Assembly: GCA_012845835.1 (NCBI GenBank)
Contig: JABAKD010000026.1
Location: 14,980,533 to 15,044,532, forward strand
Length of the DNA stretch: 64,000 nucleotides
Direction: 5' to 3'
From: Undaria pinnatifida
Taxonomy: Eukaryota; Sar; Phaeophyceae; Laminariales; Alariaceae
Below, piece after piece: positions 34,301 to 42,185 of this stretch; the first letter of the stretch is position 1, and every line of letters begins with the position of its first letter. The notes beneath the pieces are model-generated. The model was given only the letters and a program-made list of their open reading frames with translations, had not been told where the DNA came from and ran no database searches. The position numbers and the translations under genes are program-made.

Positions 34301-36537
34301 CGTAAAAAACGTATGTCAGAGGAAGGGCTCCGAAAAAACGCTACGGCCCACCGGTGTTTGAGTATGTGACACAACGACGAATCTATTCCATGTAATGTGT
34401 GTCGTTGAGGCTTGTGCGTTTGAGCGCGGTCAATATTCTTCACCTGTCTTCGATGGTCGTGGTATGACCGTGCATGCAGCATGTGCATGGGTCCAACAGT
34501 GCTCCGACGTCCAAAACAGTTCGTGAAAAATTTGTCCTGCCAATGGTTTGTAGCGAGAGGCCCGTCAAATAGGCGGCCTACATCCGATACTCTAACTATG
34601 GCTACCCGCCCTTCGGTATTCAGGGAGTGCGGTTGAATCACGCAAGCCTATACAAAAGTCCTTGTTTTTTAAGCAATTTTGGTTGTCCATGTTTTCTAAA
34701 TATTTTATCGAATTTCCCGGTTAATAGATACAAAAATATCAAATGTGAATTATATGTAACAAGCAATGTAATATACTCCGGAGTATATATTCGATCTAGA
34801 AAGATAATTCTCTGAAAAATGGTCTAGCTACTTATGTGGAAATCGCAACTTCTCTAAACAGTACCAATAAATTTCACCCTGGTATTTGCTGGGCGACATG
34901 AGGCTACGCTTCCGAAACACCGTAAAAACGTTTGACGAGACACAAAACATTAGGATTATACCACCAATACTGCAATCTGGCGGAGGGATTTTTTTTTCCC
35001 TGGGATCTATTCTCCCTGCACCTTAGTATCGTTCGATCAGGCAACAAAAAGTTTTGCCATCGAGGTGGCACTTCCCGGGAATCACGATGTTTGTTGTTTC
35101 ACCGGTCTACTCAATCTTTAACTTGTTTTTCGTTTTCATTGTCTTTTTCACAATCATACAATCATACAATCATACAACCATACAATCATACAATCATATC
35201 ATATTGCCTCTAGGCCATGGGATTTCTCATCATCATCGTCATCGTCATCATCATCATCATCATCATCATCGTCATCTTCGTCATTATCATCGTCTTCGTC
35301 ATCATAATCATCGTCGTCATCGTCATCATCATTATCATAAACTTGCACACGTATATATCGATGCATGTTTCTTGTGTGGTAGAGAGGTTCTCTGGGCAGG
35401 ACCCCCGCAACGATCACGGTGCACCTGTGCCGTACCTGTGCCGTACCATGTCTCGCGGAAGCCACTCCTTAACTTCATGAGGAGATAATTATGCCGATAC
35501 TGGCCTTAAATTTGTGGCGTGATCAACACCACGACACGACCGCCTCCACAGCAACGCACATCCGCCAACAGTGAACCCAACGATTACCGAATAACCTCAA
35601 GAACCGTATCCTCCAGACCTCGTCCTCGTCAGCACTTTTACACCATCGGGAGGATATTCGTACTTTCAACTATCAAACTAAATTCCTTAATCCAACTCTC
35701 GAATGCAGCACCGATGTTAATGCTCTGTCCGCGTGGAGCCTTGATCAAATTTCGGAAAATCCGTCCTTTTCGGACGGGAACGACCGAAATTCAGCAATAC
35801 CAGGCACCTAACATGCTCTACAAATATCCATGCGGTGCGGTTCAGTCGCGTACTGCTTATCACACCCCACGCCAAAAGTGTGAAAATGTCATCATGGTAC
35901 CGTGGTATCCGGCGCGGGTATGAGACGCAACGGCAAGGCGCAAACAGACTGATGCCTGTTTTTTCTAGTTTGGTTTGAACGAAGTAGCCACGAACATCGG
36001 CAAGGGAAAACGTAAGCTAAGCCATCGCCCGCCGCACAAAACGGAATGTAGTTAGTGTCTTTATTATTGAGGTATTCCAAGTGCATTCCACCCCCTTCTA
36101 CTCTCCAAATCTTCATATACTTCGAAAATAATTGGCTTTTATTTTTTCACAACAGCAACAAATATCTAATAGAAGACATACCATCCTGGAACACAAGTTT
36201 CACCACATATGTTGGCGCATGTGCACATGATGTTGTCCATTCAGGTTTGACACCAAATGGCAAGAGGAAGGTCGTCGGGGACGTGGACTACGGGATGGCC
36301 CGCTGCAAGGCGTCATATATCACCCCGGTGCCGGGAGGCGTCGGACCGATGACAGTCGGTAGGTTTTCCCGGCCGTGATACTTTGCCGACGGCAGTACAT
36401 AAGCAGTAGCAGTAGCAGTAGCACTCGCAGTAGCAGTAGCAGTCGTATAGTAGAGTAGTATCAATAGTAGTAGTAGTAGTAGTAGTAGTAGCATTAGTAG
36501 TAGTAGCAGCAGCAGCAGTAGCAGAAGCAGCAGTAGC

Positions 36538-36591
<54 letters not shown>

Positions 36592-37208
36592 CGTAGTAGT
36601 GGCAGCAATAGTACTAAACGCATATTTATCGCGTTGGTGCAAATACTGTTTGGCTAGCGGAGATCCTCCTCTCAAGGTCTAAGCACAGCAATATTTGTTA
36701 GAGACGTGACTATTGTGTACTGGTTGCGTACCGGTTACGAGCCATCCCACGATAGTAGTGCAGCATATTCTAAGAATTTTCCGAGCTCCAATATAAGCAG
36801 CTCTTTACCTCAATATCGCCTCAGACATAAACTTGAGGACATCCCTTCGCGCAAACGAACCGACCAACACTCCTATGTGCGCTAGTCGTGTAACCAAAAT
36901 ACTCCCAAACTTGTCATACTATACTACTAACCATACAAACATAGTCCAAAATGGCCCAAAACCTGAAACTCATACCGCACCACGGAGAGGTGACTCTTTC
37001 CTCGGTCGTGTGGGATATATCGCCAGGTCGTTATTTCATTCACGCTGACAATCTGTGCTTAGCTGCGGTCAATAGCCGTACATGACAGCAGCCACTGAAG
37101 CACGCGTCGTCCTTTACACCTTGGTCGTTTTCCTAACAACTCCGGGCCGCTGCAGTGCTTCCCGTGCTCTTCGCACCAACAGTCAAACGAGAACCGCTTG
37201 GCGGTTGA
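10214..37208 (+). CDS. hypX-folD: HypX-FolD fusion protein (multi-exon gene)
   Basis: Predicted spliced gene of 19 well-supported exons plus one tentative last exon. Exons: 10214-10362, 15191-15389, 17231-17432, 18140-18270, 19987-20072, 20478-20746, 21119-21354, 23301-23513, 24456-24632, 25418-25594, 28491-28595, 29827-29919, 30185-30390, 30711-30831, 31172-31264, 31667-31772, 32597-32808, 33841-33949, 36245-36358 and possibly 37156-37208. Each has an AG acceptor and a GT donor (one GC), and phases match at all 18 internal junctions. The product is about 999 residues plus a short tail: presequence 1-50; HypX formyltransferase-like domain about 90-255; linker 256-424; enoyl-CoA hydratase-like domain about 425-679; FolD domain about 696-999. 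Bacterial HypX uses 10-formyl-THF to make CO for [NiFe]-hydrogenase; FolD makes 10-formyl-THF. Coupling of the two in one chain, and mitochondrial location, are inferred. The extreme 3' end is uncertain; reading on without splicing would stop at 36378. Confidence 0.85.
10363..15190 (+). other. Intron 1 of the HypX-FolD gene (4.8 kb)
   Basis: Begins GTATGT and ends AACAG. Contains a poly-C run at 13225-13248 and several unremarkable ORFs; the longest, 11764-12309, has no domain I recognise. I saw no repeat-family member and no second gene in it. Confidence 0.6.
15191..15389 (+). CDS. hypX: Exon 2: start of the HypX formyltransferase-like domain
   Basis: Codes for residues 50-116. The acceptor GGAAACAG follows a T-rich tract near 15150-15165. 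The conserved HypX N-terminus [18 protein letters not shown] starts at residue 90, and LNLTQKGHQ ends the exon. In the formyltransferase fold this is the first beta strand and helix. The donor is CAG|GTACGG, phase 0. Confidence 0.85.
15390..17230 (+). other. Intron 2 (1.8 kb)
   Basis: Lies between the GTACGG donor and the AATGAAAAAG acceptor. ORFs of about 120-130 codons on both strands around 15470-15890 overlap one another and match nothing I recognise. No repeats noticed. Confidence 0.55.
17231..17432 (+). CDS. hypX: Exon 3: HypX formyltransferase core with the HPG..RGDRG motif
   Basis: Codes for residues 117-183. PFLTKRVPE and then [20 protein letters not shown] (residues 163-182) are the HypX signature. 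His166 occupies the catalytic His position of methionyl-tRNA formyltransferases; their neighbouring Asn is Val here, as I recall for bacterial HypX. The acceptor is AATGAAAAAG with a CTAAT branch-like site a few bases upstream; the donor is AAAG|GTACGT, phase 1. Confidence 0.9.
18140..18270 (+). CDS. hypX: Exon 4: HypX formyltransferase, MDAGD segment
   Basis: Codes for residues 184-227. [19 protein letters not shown] covers residues 188-206; the MDAGD aspartates match the conserved acidic position of 10-formyl-THF transferases. The exon ends SALYNK. The donor is AAG|GTGCGA. The ORF stays open past it, but only splicing here to exon 5 restores the HypX helix at the correct length. Confidence 0.85.
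18342..18613. mobile_element. MITE family M, best-preserved copy (intron 4)
   Basis: About 270 bp with terminal inverted repeats: GACCAAGGCTACGGTAGGGG at the left, and its complement ending CCCCCCTACCGTAGCCTGGG at the right. Each end has a subterminal palindrome: 18392-18413 around CCACTCGCACGAGTGG, and 18536-18559 around ACTCGCGCGAGT. No ORF. A non-autonomous DNA transposon is the natural reading. No clear target-site duplication was identified. Confidence 0.75.
18640..19862 (-). pseudogene. Unidentified coding-like segment in intron 4
   Basis: Within intron 4 (18271-19986) the minus strand carries a 157-codon ORF (19251-18778) and a 77-codon ORF (19862-19629). The frame of the first continues below 18778 after a single stop ([10 protein letters not shown]...). 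The translations have a mixed, protein-like composition rather than the Ser/Arg-rich look of random ORFs. No domain is recognisable. A decayed mobile-element gene inserted antisense in the intron is the likeliest explanation; an antisense shadow is possible. Confidence 0.3.
19987..20072 (+). CDS. hypX: Exon 5: short exon ending the formyltransferase domain
   Basis: An 86-nt exon coding for residues 228-255. [20 protein letters not shown] matches the helix and the PRPLDY element that close the HypX N-terminal domain. The acceptor is AATACAG and the donor ACAG|GTGGGT, phase 2. It is too short to stand out as an ORF and was found by looking for the helix missing between exons 4 and 6. Confidence 0.8.
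20478..20746 (+). CDS. hypX: Exon 6: HypX linker, LADRAVDW motif
   Basis: Codes for residues 256-345. [16 protein letters not shown] corresponds to the conserved G.L.P.M...DRAIDW element of HypX, followed by the equivalent of AADSPPG (SDSSPG). Between LFGAVAEGG and VEPGDPV there is an insertion of roughly 20 residues relative to bacterial HypX as I remember it. The acceptor is TTTCCAG; the donor G|GTGAGC is phase 1. An earlier donor at GAAG|GTGGCG would also keep frame and would remove the insertion. Confidence 0.75.
21119..21354 (+). CDS. hypX: Exon 7: HypX linker to hydratase domain
   Basis: Codes for residues 346-424. [20 protein letters not shown] is the HypX strand pair that follows the linker; [10 protein letters not shown] and PSTFQE lead to the second domain. 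The acceptor is AAATATAG; the donor is GAG|GTATTC, phase 0. Confidence 0.8.
22060..22600 (+). mobile_element. Foldback-type element, single arm (intron 7)
   Basis: The outer part has three related units beginning GATAAA(A/C)TG(G/A)TGC, near 22069, 22167 and 22350. The inner part CCCTGATAGCTACACGGTAG to GAAATCTTCGATCTCACC matches each arm of the element at 25.8-26.6 kb at high identity. A poly-C run interrupts it at 22143-22164. The second arm is absent; an (AT)n-like stretch follows at 22610-22655. Confidence 0.6.
22775..22995 (-). repeat. Repeat family R copy in intron 7
   Basis: The reverse complement matches 1965-2190 in order: the CCAAAACGTCCCTGG end, the CTCCTCACACGAGGAACT hairpin, GCGAACGAATGCCTCCGAAG, and CCGTGGGATGGCTCG. 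Confidence 0.6.
23301..23513 (+). CDS. hypX: Exon 8: HypX enoyl-CoA hydratase-like domain, first part
   Basis: Codes for residues 425-495. [15 protein letters not shown] (433-447) matches the HypX motif G.L.FDFYNGAMST, and [20 protein letters not shown] (468-487) is the crotonase-fold loop that forms one side of the oxyanion hole. The acceptor is GGGACAG and the donor ATG|GTAAGA, phase 0. Confidence 0.92.
23774..24055. mobile_element. MITE family M, copy in intron 8
   Basis: Left end GACCAATGGTACGGTAGG, then the subterminal core CACTCGCGCGAGA (23830-23842). The right end, near a CACCATACAGTGGCC sequence, is degraded. Confidence 0.55.
24456..24632 (+). CDS. hypX: Exon 9: HypX enoyl-CoA hydratase-like domain, GNAGAGG loop
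   Basis: Codes for residues 496-554. [20 protein letters not shown] holds the Gly-rich loop (525-531) giving the second oxyanion-hole amide in crotonase folds, followed by VILNPHYK. The acceptor is CCCATGAAG after a long T tract; the donor is AAG|GTACTA, phase 0. The last 21 nt and the following intron have a diverged tandem copy about 120 bp downstream. Confidence 0.92.
24612..24830 (+). repeat. Diverged tandem duplication of the exon 9/intron 9 junction
   Basis: 24612-24705 (end of exon 9, its donor and about 70 bp of intron) aligns with 24732-24830. The copy reads ATCATTAACCCTCGCTGCCAG, then GC where the real exon has GT, then shared GCAACGCCTAC and GACAGCT blocks. The copy's peptide would be VIINPRCQ against VILNPHYK. 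Confidence 0.6.
25418..25594 (+). CDS. hypX: Exon 10: HypX enoyl-CoA hydratase-like domain, GGEYW motif
   Basis: Codes for residues 555-613. [14 protein letters not shown] is the HypX-specific G.EYW....RRVG motif; [14 protein letters not shown] is the conserved A...GLVD helix. The acceptor is TTTTTACAAG and the donor GAG|GTGAGC, phase 0. Confidence 0.9.
25800..26625. mobile_element. Foldback element with ~400-bp inverted arms (intron 10)
   Basis: A long imperfect inverted repeat centred near 26212. 26103-26117 (ATGAGGACACACAAC) is the exact complement of 26307-26321, and the GATCAA near 25877 pairs with that near 26545. The outer border TTTCCACGCA near 25812 pairs with TGCGTGGAAA near 26608. 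ORFs on both strands show the same translation (..FDKIFDLTA..) because the arms are complementary. The spacer is only about 10 bp. No transposase is seen. Confidence 0.75.
26540..26980. repeat. G-rich tracts in intron 10
   Basis: Poly-G runs at about 26570-26590 and 26947-26978, separated by G-rich, T-poor sequence. The first is the complement of the C-rich segment of the foldback arm; the rest is low-complexity. Its Gly-rich ORFs are not genes. Confidence 0.7.
28491..28595 (+). CDS. hypX: Exon 11: C-terminal helices of the HypX half (GC donor)
   Basis: Codes for residues 614-648: [15 protein letters not shown] and then DKQRER, matching the R.RA..LA.......AK..RR helices of HypX. The acceptor is TTGACACAG. 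The donor is AAG|GCGAGT, a GC-AG intron that otherwise matches the donor consensus; no GT nearby would keep both frame and homology. Confidence 0.78.
28596..29826 (+). other. Intron 11, GC-AG type (1.2 kb)
   Basis: Starts GCGAGT and ends CACGCAG. Contains, at about 29345-29530, one of two diverged copies of a repeat also seen at about 7495-7680. No gene visible inside. Confidence 0.6.
29827..29919 (+). CDS. hypX: Exon 12: end of the HypX half
   Basis: Codes for residues 649-679. [20 protein letters not shown] matches the conserved EL.RM..NF....YH.AR..FV tail, where bacterial HypX proteins normally end. Here FVYK is spliced in phase 0 into exon 13 with no stop codon. The acceptor is TCACGCAG and the donor AAG|GTAAAA. 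Confidence 0.85.
30185..30390 (+). CDS. folD: Exon 13: junction to FolD and FolD N-terminal segment
   Basis: Codes for residues 680-747 plus two bases of codon 748. A linker of about 16 residues is followed by [20 protein letters not shown], the usual FolD start, and [11 protein letters not shown], equivalent to PGLAVVLVG. The acceptor is CATGCAG; the donor is CGG|GTGAGT, phase 2. An in-frame ATG lies 6 nt upstream of the acceptor, so a separate FolD transcript starting here cannot be excluded from sequence alone. Confidence 0.85.
30711..30831 (+). CDS. folD: Exon 14: FolD active-site YxxxK
   Basis: Codes for residues 748-788. [17 protein letters not shown] carries Tyr755 and Lys759, the YxxxK pair that acts in both dehydrogenase and cyclohydrolase steps. 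Preceded by GRPDS in place of GDDPAS. The acceptor is TTTATCAG; the donor is AAG|GTATGG, phase 0. Confidence 0.9.
31172..31264 (+). CDS. folD: Exon 15: Fol[11 protein letters not shown] motif
   Basis: Codes for residues 789-819. [19 protein letters not shown] matches the FolD signature DG..VQ.PLP; Gln808 is the conserved folate-site Gln. The acceptor is GGAACAG and the donor AAG|GTAGTC, phase 0. Confidence 0.9.
31667..31772 (+). CDS. folD: Exon 16: FolD KxxDxxHPxN segment
   Basis: Codes for residues 820-854. [15 protein letters not shown] corresponds to KDVDGFHPVNVGRL. Asp831 at the conserved catalytic-site position is kept, while the following Gly is Ala. The acceptor is CTACTAG; the donor is ACAG|GTAAAC, phase 1. 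Confidence 0.87.
32170..32450. mobile_element. MITE family M, copy in intron 16
   Basis: Has a subterminal CACTCGCGCGTGTG (32229-32242), the shared block GGCCACGCTGCGCC (the complement of GGCGCAGCGTGGCC), and a right end CTACCCGTAGCCTTGGT, the complement of the family TIR. Confidence 0.6.
32597..32808 (+). CDS. folD: Exon 17: FolD NADP-binding region
   Basis: Codes for residues 855-925. [11 protein letters not shown] (864-874) replaces the usual [23 protein letters not shown] (886-903) is the dinucleotide-binding G(R/K)S..VG.P motif. [11 protein letters not shown] matches the next FolD strand, normally GATVT..HS.T. The acceptor is TTGGTAG; the donor is AAG|GTGACT, phase 0. Confidence 0.92.
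33841..33949 (+). CDS. folD: Exon 18: Fol[11 protein letters not shown] segment
   Basis: Codes for residues 926-961. [20 protein letters not shown] and [11 protein letters not shown] match FolD ADI...A.G.P......PGA.V.DVG.N. The acceptor is CTGTGAAG; the donor CAAG|GTCCGA is weak but is the one that keeps phase 1 into exon 19. Confidence 0.85.
35151..35340. repeat. (AATCATAC)n followed by (ATC/GTC)n in intron 18
   Basis: About five copies of a 9-10 bp ACAATCATAC unit at 35151-35200, then about 120 bp of ATC/GTC triplets at 35228-35340. ORFs rich in Ile, Asp or His across it are artefacts. Confidence 0.85.
36245..36358 (+). CDS. folD: Exon 19: Fol[11 protein letters not shown] signature
   Basis: Codes for residues 962-999 plus one base. 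[12 protein letters not shown] and [13 protein letters not shown] (987-999) are the FolD C-terminal signature. The acceptor is CCATTCAG; the donor G|GTAGGT is phase 1. Reading through the donor would end at a stop at 36376-36378, leaving the last FolD helix off. Confidence 0.9.
36395..36610. repeat. (AGT/AGC)n trinucleotide array
   Basis: About 215 bp of AGT and AGC triplets starting 40 bp after the exon 19 donor. Poly-Leu and poly-Thr ORFs on the minus strand are composition artefacts. Confidence 0.9.
36735..36800 (+). repeat. Repeat family R fragment
   Basis: ACGAGCCATCCCACG and the following GTGCAGCAT..GAGCTCC pattern match 1965-2025 in the same orientation. The copy is partial. Confidence 0.35.
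37156..37208 (+). CDS. folD: Candidate exon 20: C-terminal tail and stop
   Basis: Tentative. A pyrimidine-rich run with a CTAAC branch-like site ends in GCTGCAG at 37155. Splicing exon 19 to it in phase adds [17 protein letters not shown] and a TGA stop. FolD proteins continue MTVAMLL.NT(V/L) at this place; the match is only approximate (FAPTVK against ..NTVK). It would make the protein 1016 residues. Confidence 0.35.
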
Positions 37209-40200
37209 GACGAACCAAATACACCAGAATATGACAGGAGTACATGTGGTGGTAGTGCGACTGTTGTTCGAAGCACGGGTGTTTGCGTGTACATGTATGT
37301 CTAGACAAGAACGCCGGTCAGTGGCTGCAACTCGTACGAGAGTTAGTGTACTTTTACGTTATTCGCACTCGACATAAACTGTTGATCGATGTCTTTCGCC
37401 CCAAAACCATACTATAACCACATGCTCCGCCATACGAGACGTCGTGGTTCTTCCCGGATGAGATAAGGCAACGTGTCACGGTTGCCAGATTGAGTTAATA
37501 ATGCGGGTTTGCCAGAGAGTACGGAATGCATAGCTCATAGATGCCGAGGGGCCCGAGAACCGTATTATCGGACAACTATGCCCAATATGAAACATAGGTA
37601 CAGAGCTCTAGCATGCTAGTTTTCCTGTTCTTAATACTCTGATGCTTGCGTGCGTTTCTTCGTTTGTATGTTTCCTTGCAGTTACCCTGTTTAGTATCTG
37701 CCCCTGGGACTAAAATGTTGCCATGACGGCCGTCCGCCGAAATATAACGTACTCCACCCAGGCATAGTAGGGGCGCCCACAGGGTCTACGTTCTGACGAA
37801 GTACGGCAAAACAGACAGTGATTGTCGCCCCTACACCACCACACCAAGCCCCCCGACACCACCTGACGTCACCCCACCAGACGTCACTCCACCCAACACT
37901 GATGAACTCCACCTACCCCCATTTCACCTGACCCTCTTCCTTACTCCAGCCCTCTCCCCTCCTCACCACGGCCACCTGTATTACGTTGCATTTTGCCCGC
38001 ATAGCTCTTCTGCTTCAGAACACCCTCAACCTCTTCCAAGCACACGGCCGCAAGAAGCGGTAATCGACCGCCAACCAGTGTGGCAATGGGTTCGTTGTAG
38101 TGGCAGTGATTCGTGTTTGGTTGGGAGGGGGGGGAGGGGGGTACTCGTTTTTGCGTCGTCTGGAGGTGTCTCGAGACATAGCAACGCCGTGTCTGAGGGG
38201 AGTTCCAACAATACAAAAGGTTCAACGCTTGAAACATTGTTTGGTATATTTGATCAAGCCAAGACTATATATGGCTGTGAGGTCTAGGCTGAACTCTGGA
38301 TTCCATGAACGGGGGAGAGGTTTTTACTTCGCTCGCTCGCGAGCTCTAGAGAAGCCTATGCGAATCGCACAACCAACCTCGTAACAAACCGCAGCGCGTT
38401 TGCGCTTAAGACCGCCAAGTGTCCCTATCGAAGACTAACCAAGTCCACAAACACAGTCGTTAGGGATTATGTATTCTTGCCGTGGGTTTCAATATATGCA
38501 GACAAAACGTGTCGGTGGGTTGATTGGGTTAGGGTTAAGTCGTTCGTTCGATTACGTTCAGCCATTTGGGTAGTTCGAGTGCAACATAGCTTCAGAGGAA
38601 GTGCAACACAACGAAGGGGGGGGGTTCACAATCGCTTAGTTTTATTCTAAGAAGCATATATACCACCAAGAGATTGGCATCCCGAAAACACTCTTCGAAA
38701 CTTTATGGGAGTTCTCTCTGGGTTGTTTCCGTGGACGGGTTGGTGACGTGTCGGAAAAAGTGTTAATGCTGAACAATGCTTGGTGGTGATCGTTGTGCTT
38801 GACGGTATAGGCCATCACCCGTGTATCTATTGAAGTGTAGCACGTTTCGGCTAAACAGTTTGGTAAATTGACAAGGACGCTGCATAATCCAGCATCGTGG
38901 GTATGCCATTCTCGTATGGCAACATGATTTGGTTTGTGTATATCTTTGGTTTGTGTATATCTACGCCATGGATTTGTTCCATCAAGTGGCACTATTGAAC
39001 AGCGCGGGGAAAACCGGCCATGAGTGACTCACGGAACTTCTCGGGAGGGGATGACGAGCCCCAGTAAAAACTCTTTACTATGATGTACGGCAAGGGGGGG
39101 AAACAGATGGTCTTTATTGTCGGTGACTCTTATCGGTATAAACAGGCCACCGCCCTACTATTTCTAAGAGATTTTTTCGCGTTTGGCGTTCAGTTTGTTC
39201 TGTTTGGGACTATATGACCCCTCATGTAACTGTTGTGAAACTCCGCCAAGACCCAGGTTGGCGAGCGGAATGGCTTTAGCGAGTGGCGTAAACTGACTGG
39301 TTTTATACCATATCCAGTCAACTATGTTACTGGTGACCTTTAATTATTGTAGCGTTGGCTCGATGTTTATCTACAGCATATCTGCGGGCGATGAGTACGT
39401 CGAAAATTTGGCGAGGGCCATTGCGGTGCTTGCCATTTCCAATAAATATTTAGGTCTGAAAACCAAACAGTAAAAAAGCATGATTGTACAATGGATCGTG
39501 ATATGCTCACCTTGGCGCAAAAATAACACGCGCAAAGAATCCGGACCTATGAAACATTATCCTATCCTACCTACTCGATGACCATTCGTGAGTGGGGTTG
39601 ACGAGGAGAGTTTTCTTTCAAAATGTTTTACAATTTATATGGTTCGTTTTTGTACCAATAGCTCGTCACCAACAAAATTTGGTATGTCTCAGGAACGCTT
39701 CCATCTTGTATGTTCTCGTTTGTGGGTTTGGGGGGGGCGTTTGGTATGTGTCGGGGCTTGTGAGGTACCAGGTTGTTAGGGAGTGGTGCCGTCTGTTGTG
39801 TGCGAAGGGTCTGATTGCACCGTTGTACAGTCGTTCGTGGGTATTGCAAGTTGTTTGCGGCATTAGAGTCTAATGTTCTCGAAGCAACTATACACCAGGT
39901 AGTTTGGAAGTTGTTCACGCAACCCTGTACATAGACATTGGATGGGTGCTACGATGGCGTTAGCAATATTGGACAAGGGGAACTGTCCGCGTCACGGGCG
40001 GTTACGTACCCCAAATCGTCTAAATACTACACATTTTCCCCGGAATGTTTGATGTTTTATGTCTTTGCACCAAGGCAAGGCATCGGTCCTTCAAATTGTG
40101 CACAGCATGTTTGATTTCCTCGAGGCGTGTTCACGGTTTGGGGTGGTTTAAAGAATGCTTCAATCGACCACCCCCTAACGTATCAGGAGTCCGAGGGCAG

Positions 40201-41514
40201 AGGGCAGGTGTTATAGGGAATACAAGGCAAGTGCATTGGAAAATACGCATGCCCAGAATGTGCGGATGCGACGAGGAAATGGTTTACATAGAGTGCACCA
40301 ATAAGTCTTTAGACATACCGTACGCTTGTCTCCATTTATGTGTCCTTCTGTTCTTCCCATCTCCCGACGGATTGATGAATACTGTGATCAGTGGATACGC
40401 GAGGGTTGTTCCATCTTTATATATTGCAGTTTGTAATTCAGCACTCAACGACGCGGTTCAATGGATATTGTTCGCGCAGCGTGCGTAATAAACCAGGCCA
40501 TACCGTTTCCACGCTCGGAGAACCACCACGAATAGAAGCGTGTGGTCGCACAGAACCATGGCCACAGTACGCTCGATCGGGTAGGTAATGGTCAACAAAT
40601 GATCGAATGATATGAAGCCTCTAGTCTGTACGGTAAGGAGGTCAGAGTTTTTTCCTATAAAGTTTTCAGCCGCACGAGGATACACTTACTCCATCGTACG
40701 AAGAGGCTAAATGGCGTTTCTGTTCTCGATGTGCACCGCCATGCAAATAACGGTTATCGTACGGTTGCCGTTACTCTACGTGAACTAACGTATCCAAAAA
40801 AATACTGGTTTCGATGAGCATATAGAGCCATTCGTACACGTGGCCTTCGTACAACGTCAGTAGCGATGGGGTGCCGTAGCCATTCCGAGCGTAGTAATAA
40901 CAACCTCCGTGTCCTGGCCCTGGCCTCGTGCTCGTCATATTTTGTTCTTCTTCACGCGTTCTGACGGGAGCGGATGTCAGAGACCACCTCTCTGAGTCCC
41001 GGTAACCATTTATGACGCGTATCACGAAAGGGTGTACCCTATCCGTGTGAGGTTCTTCACATGAATGATGAGGAGGTCTCAACCCAACCCAGACGGTGAA
41101 TGGAGTTTGAAGCCGTCAACTTAATCCTTAAATCGCAACCCAATTTTGCAATTGCAATGTGTTGACCTAGGTGGGTATTACTCAACCAACGACGTCTACA
41201 GGACGCAACTTTCCACTGAGTGAACACGTTCTACGATAACGTGGTGGCCCTGAGCCGTTGGGGTGAATATCGTTCAGAATGGTGGCGCTTCTTGGACCTC
41301 GAACGTCGGGATTTCAAACTATTTTTATAGAAGCTTCCCGCCTGTCTGAAATCATTATGGCAAACATCTGGTGCCTGTGTAGTAGCACGCGAATCTTGGG
41401 CAGGATATTTGTTATGGCTAGGCTAGCGTACGTGGTCATGGAAACTCGTGCTGGGTTAGCAACGCAGGTTGAGCATTGTTCAAGGGACCATCCCCTGCTC
41501 TTCCCCATTTGCGA
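37209..41514. other. Intergenic region without recognisable genes
   Basis: Only short ORFs of biased composition. A second, weaker candidate for the last FolD exon has its acceptor at 39350 (TTATTGTAG). No repeat-family members noticed. Confidence 0.45.
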
Positions 41515-41725
41515 TGACGCAGGCTATGGTACCAAAAGTGTCGCTTTTGGGGCCATTCTTTTTCAGTGGCTTGAAGCCACTGCCGCGAATAACCCCTGTT
41601 TCTTAGCGGTCCGAAAGAGTTCGGGATTTTTTTGAAATCGCGATATCAACCCGAAGAGGTATAGTAACCTACGCTGCGCGATGAAAGTCGTTGAAAGTTT
41701 TTTCGGACGTGGCCTACTAACTCAC
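41515..41725. mobile_element. MITE family M, copy 6
   Basis: Left end AGGCTATGGTACC, stem-loop CAGTGGCTTGAAGCCACTG (41564-41582), and the internal GTAACCTACGCTGCGC block. The right end runs into the ATATG array. Confidence 0.45.
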
Positions 41726-41737
41726 CTGCCGGAGTAT

Positions 41738-42185
41738 GGTATGGCATGATATGATGTGATATGATATGATATGATAGAATACGATACGATATGGTATGAT
41801 AGAATACGATACGATATGATATGATAGAATATGGTACGAAATATTACATGATACGATATGTTACGGTACGATATGATATGATATGATATGATATGATATC
41901 ATATGATACGATATGATATGATATGATATGACGTGATTTGATATGATATGATATGATATGATATGATACGATACGATATGGTATGAAAGAATACGATACG
42001 AAGTATGATATGATATGATATGATGTGATGTGATGTGATATAATGTGATGTGATGTGATGTGATGTGATTTAATTTGATATGATATGATATTATATTATA
42101 TGATATGATATGATATGATATGATATGATATGATATGATATGATATGATATGATATGATATGATATGATATTATATGATATGATA
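41738..42185. repeat. (ATATG)n pentanucleotide array
   Basis: About 450 bp of GATAT/ATGAT units with scattered variants (GATGT, GATAC, GAAT). The minus-strand ORF 42304-41861 is an ISYHI repeat produced by the array. Confidence 0.92.

Noticed and set aside
35151-35200. Possible CRISPR-like direct repeats
   Set aside because: The units are contiguous with no spacers; it is a simple tandem repeat in an intron.
35199-35480. ORFs rich in Asp, Ile or His
   Set aside because: They read the ATC/GTC triplet array in different frames.
10214-36378. HypX-FolD as bacterial contamination or an operon of two genes
   Set aside because: The coding segments are interrupted by about 18 introns with eukaryotic splice sites and matching phases, and eukaryotic retroelements lie on both sides.
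10214-36378. HypX-FolD as a pseudogene
   Set aside because: No frameshift or stop occurs in any of the 19 exons, all junction phases agree, and most catalytic motifs are kept.
36288-36675. Poly-Leu and poly-Thr ORFs
   Set aside because: They read the AGT/AGC array and overlap exon 19 antisense.
39351-39460. Alternative last FolD exon (acceptor TTATTGTAG, 37-residue tail ending PINI)
   Set aside because: In phase, but the translation shows no likeness to the FolD C-terminal helix, and 37156 is nearer with a better acceptor.
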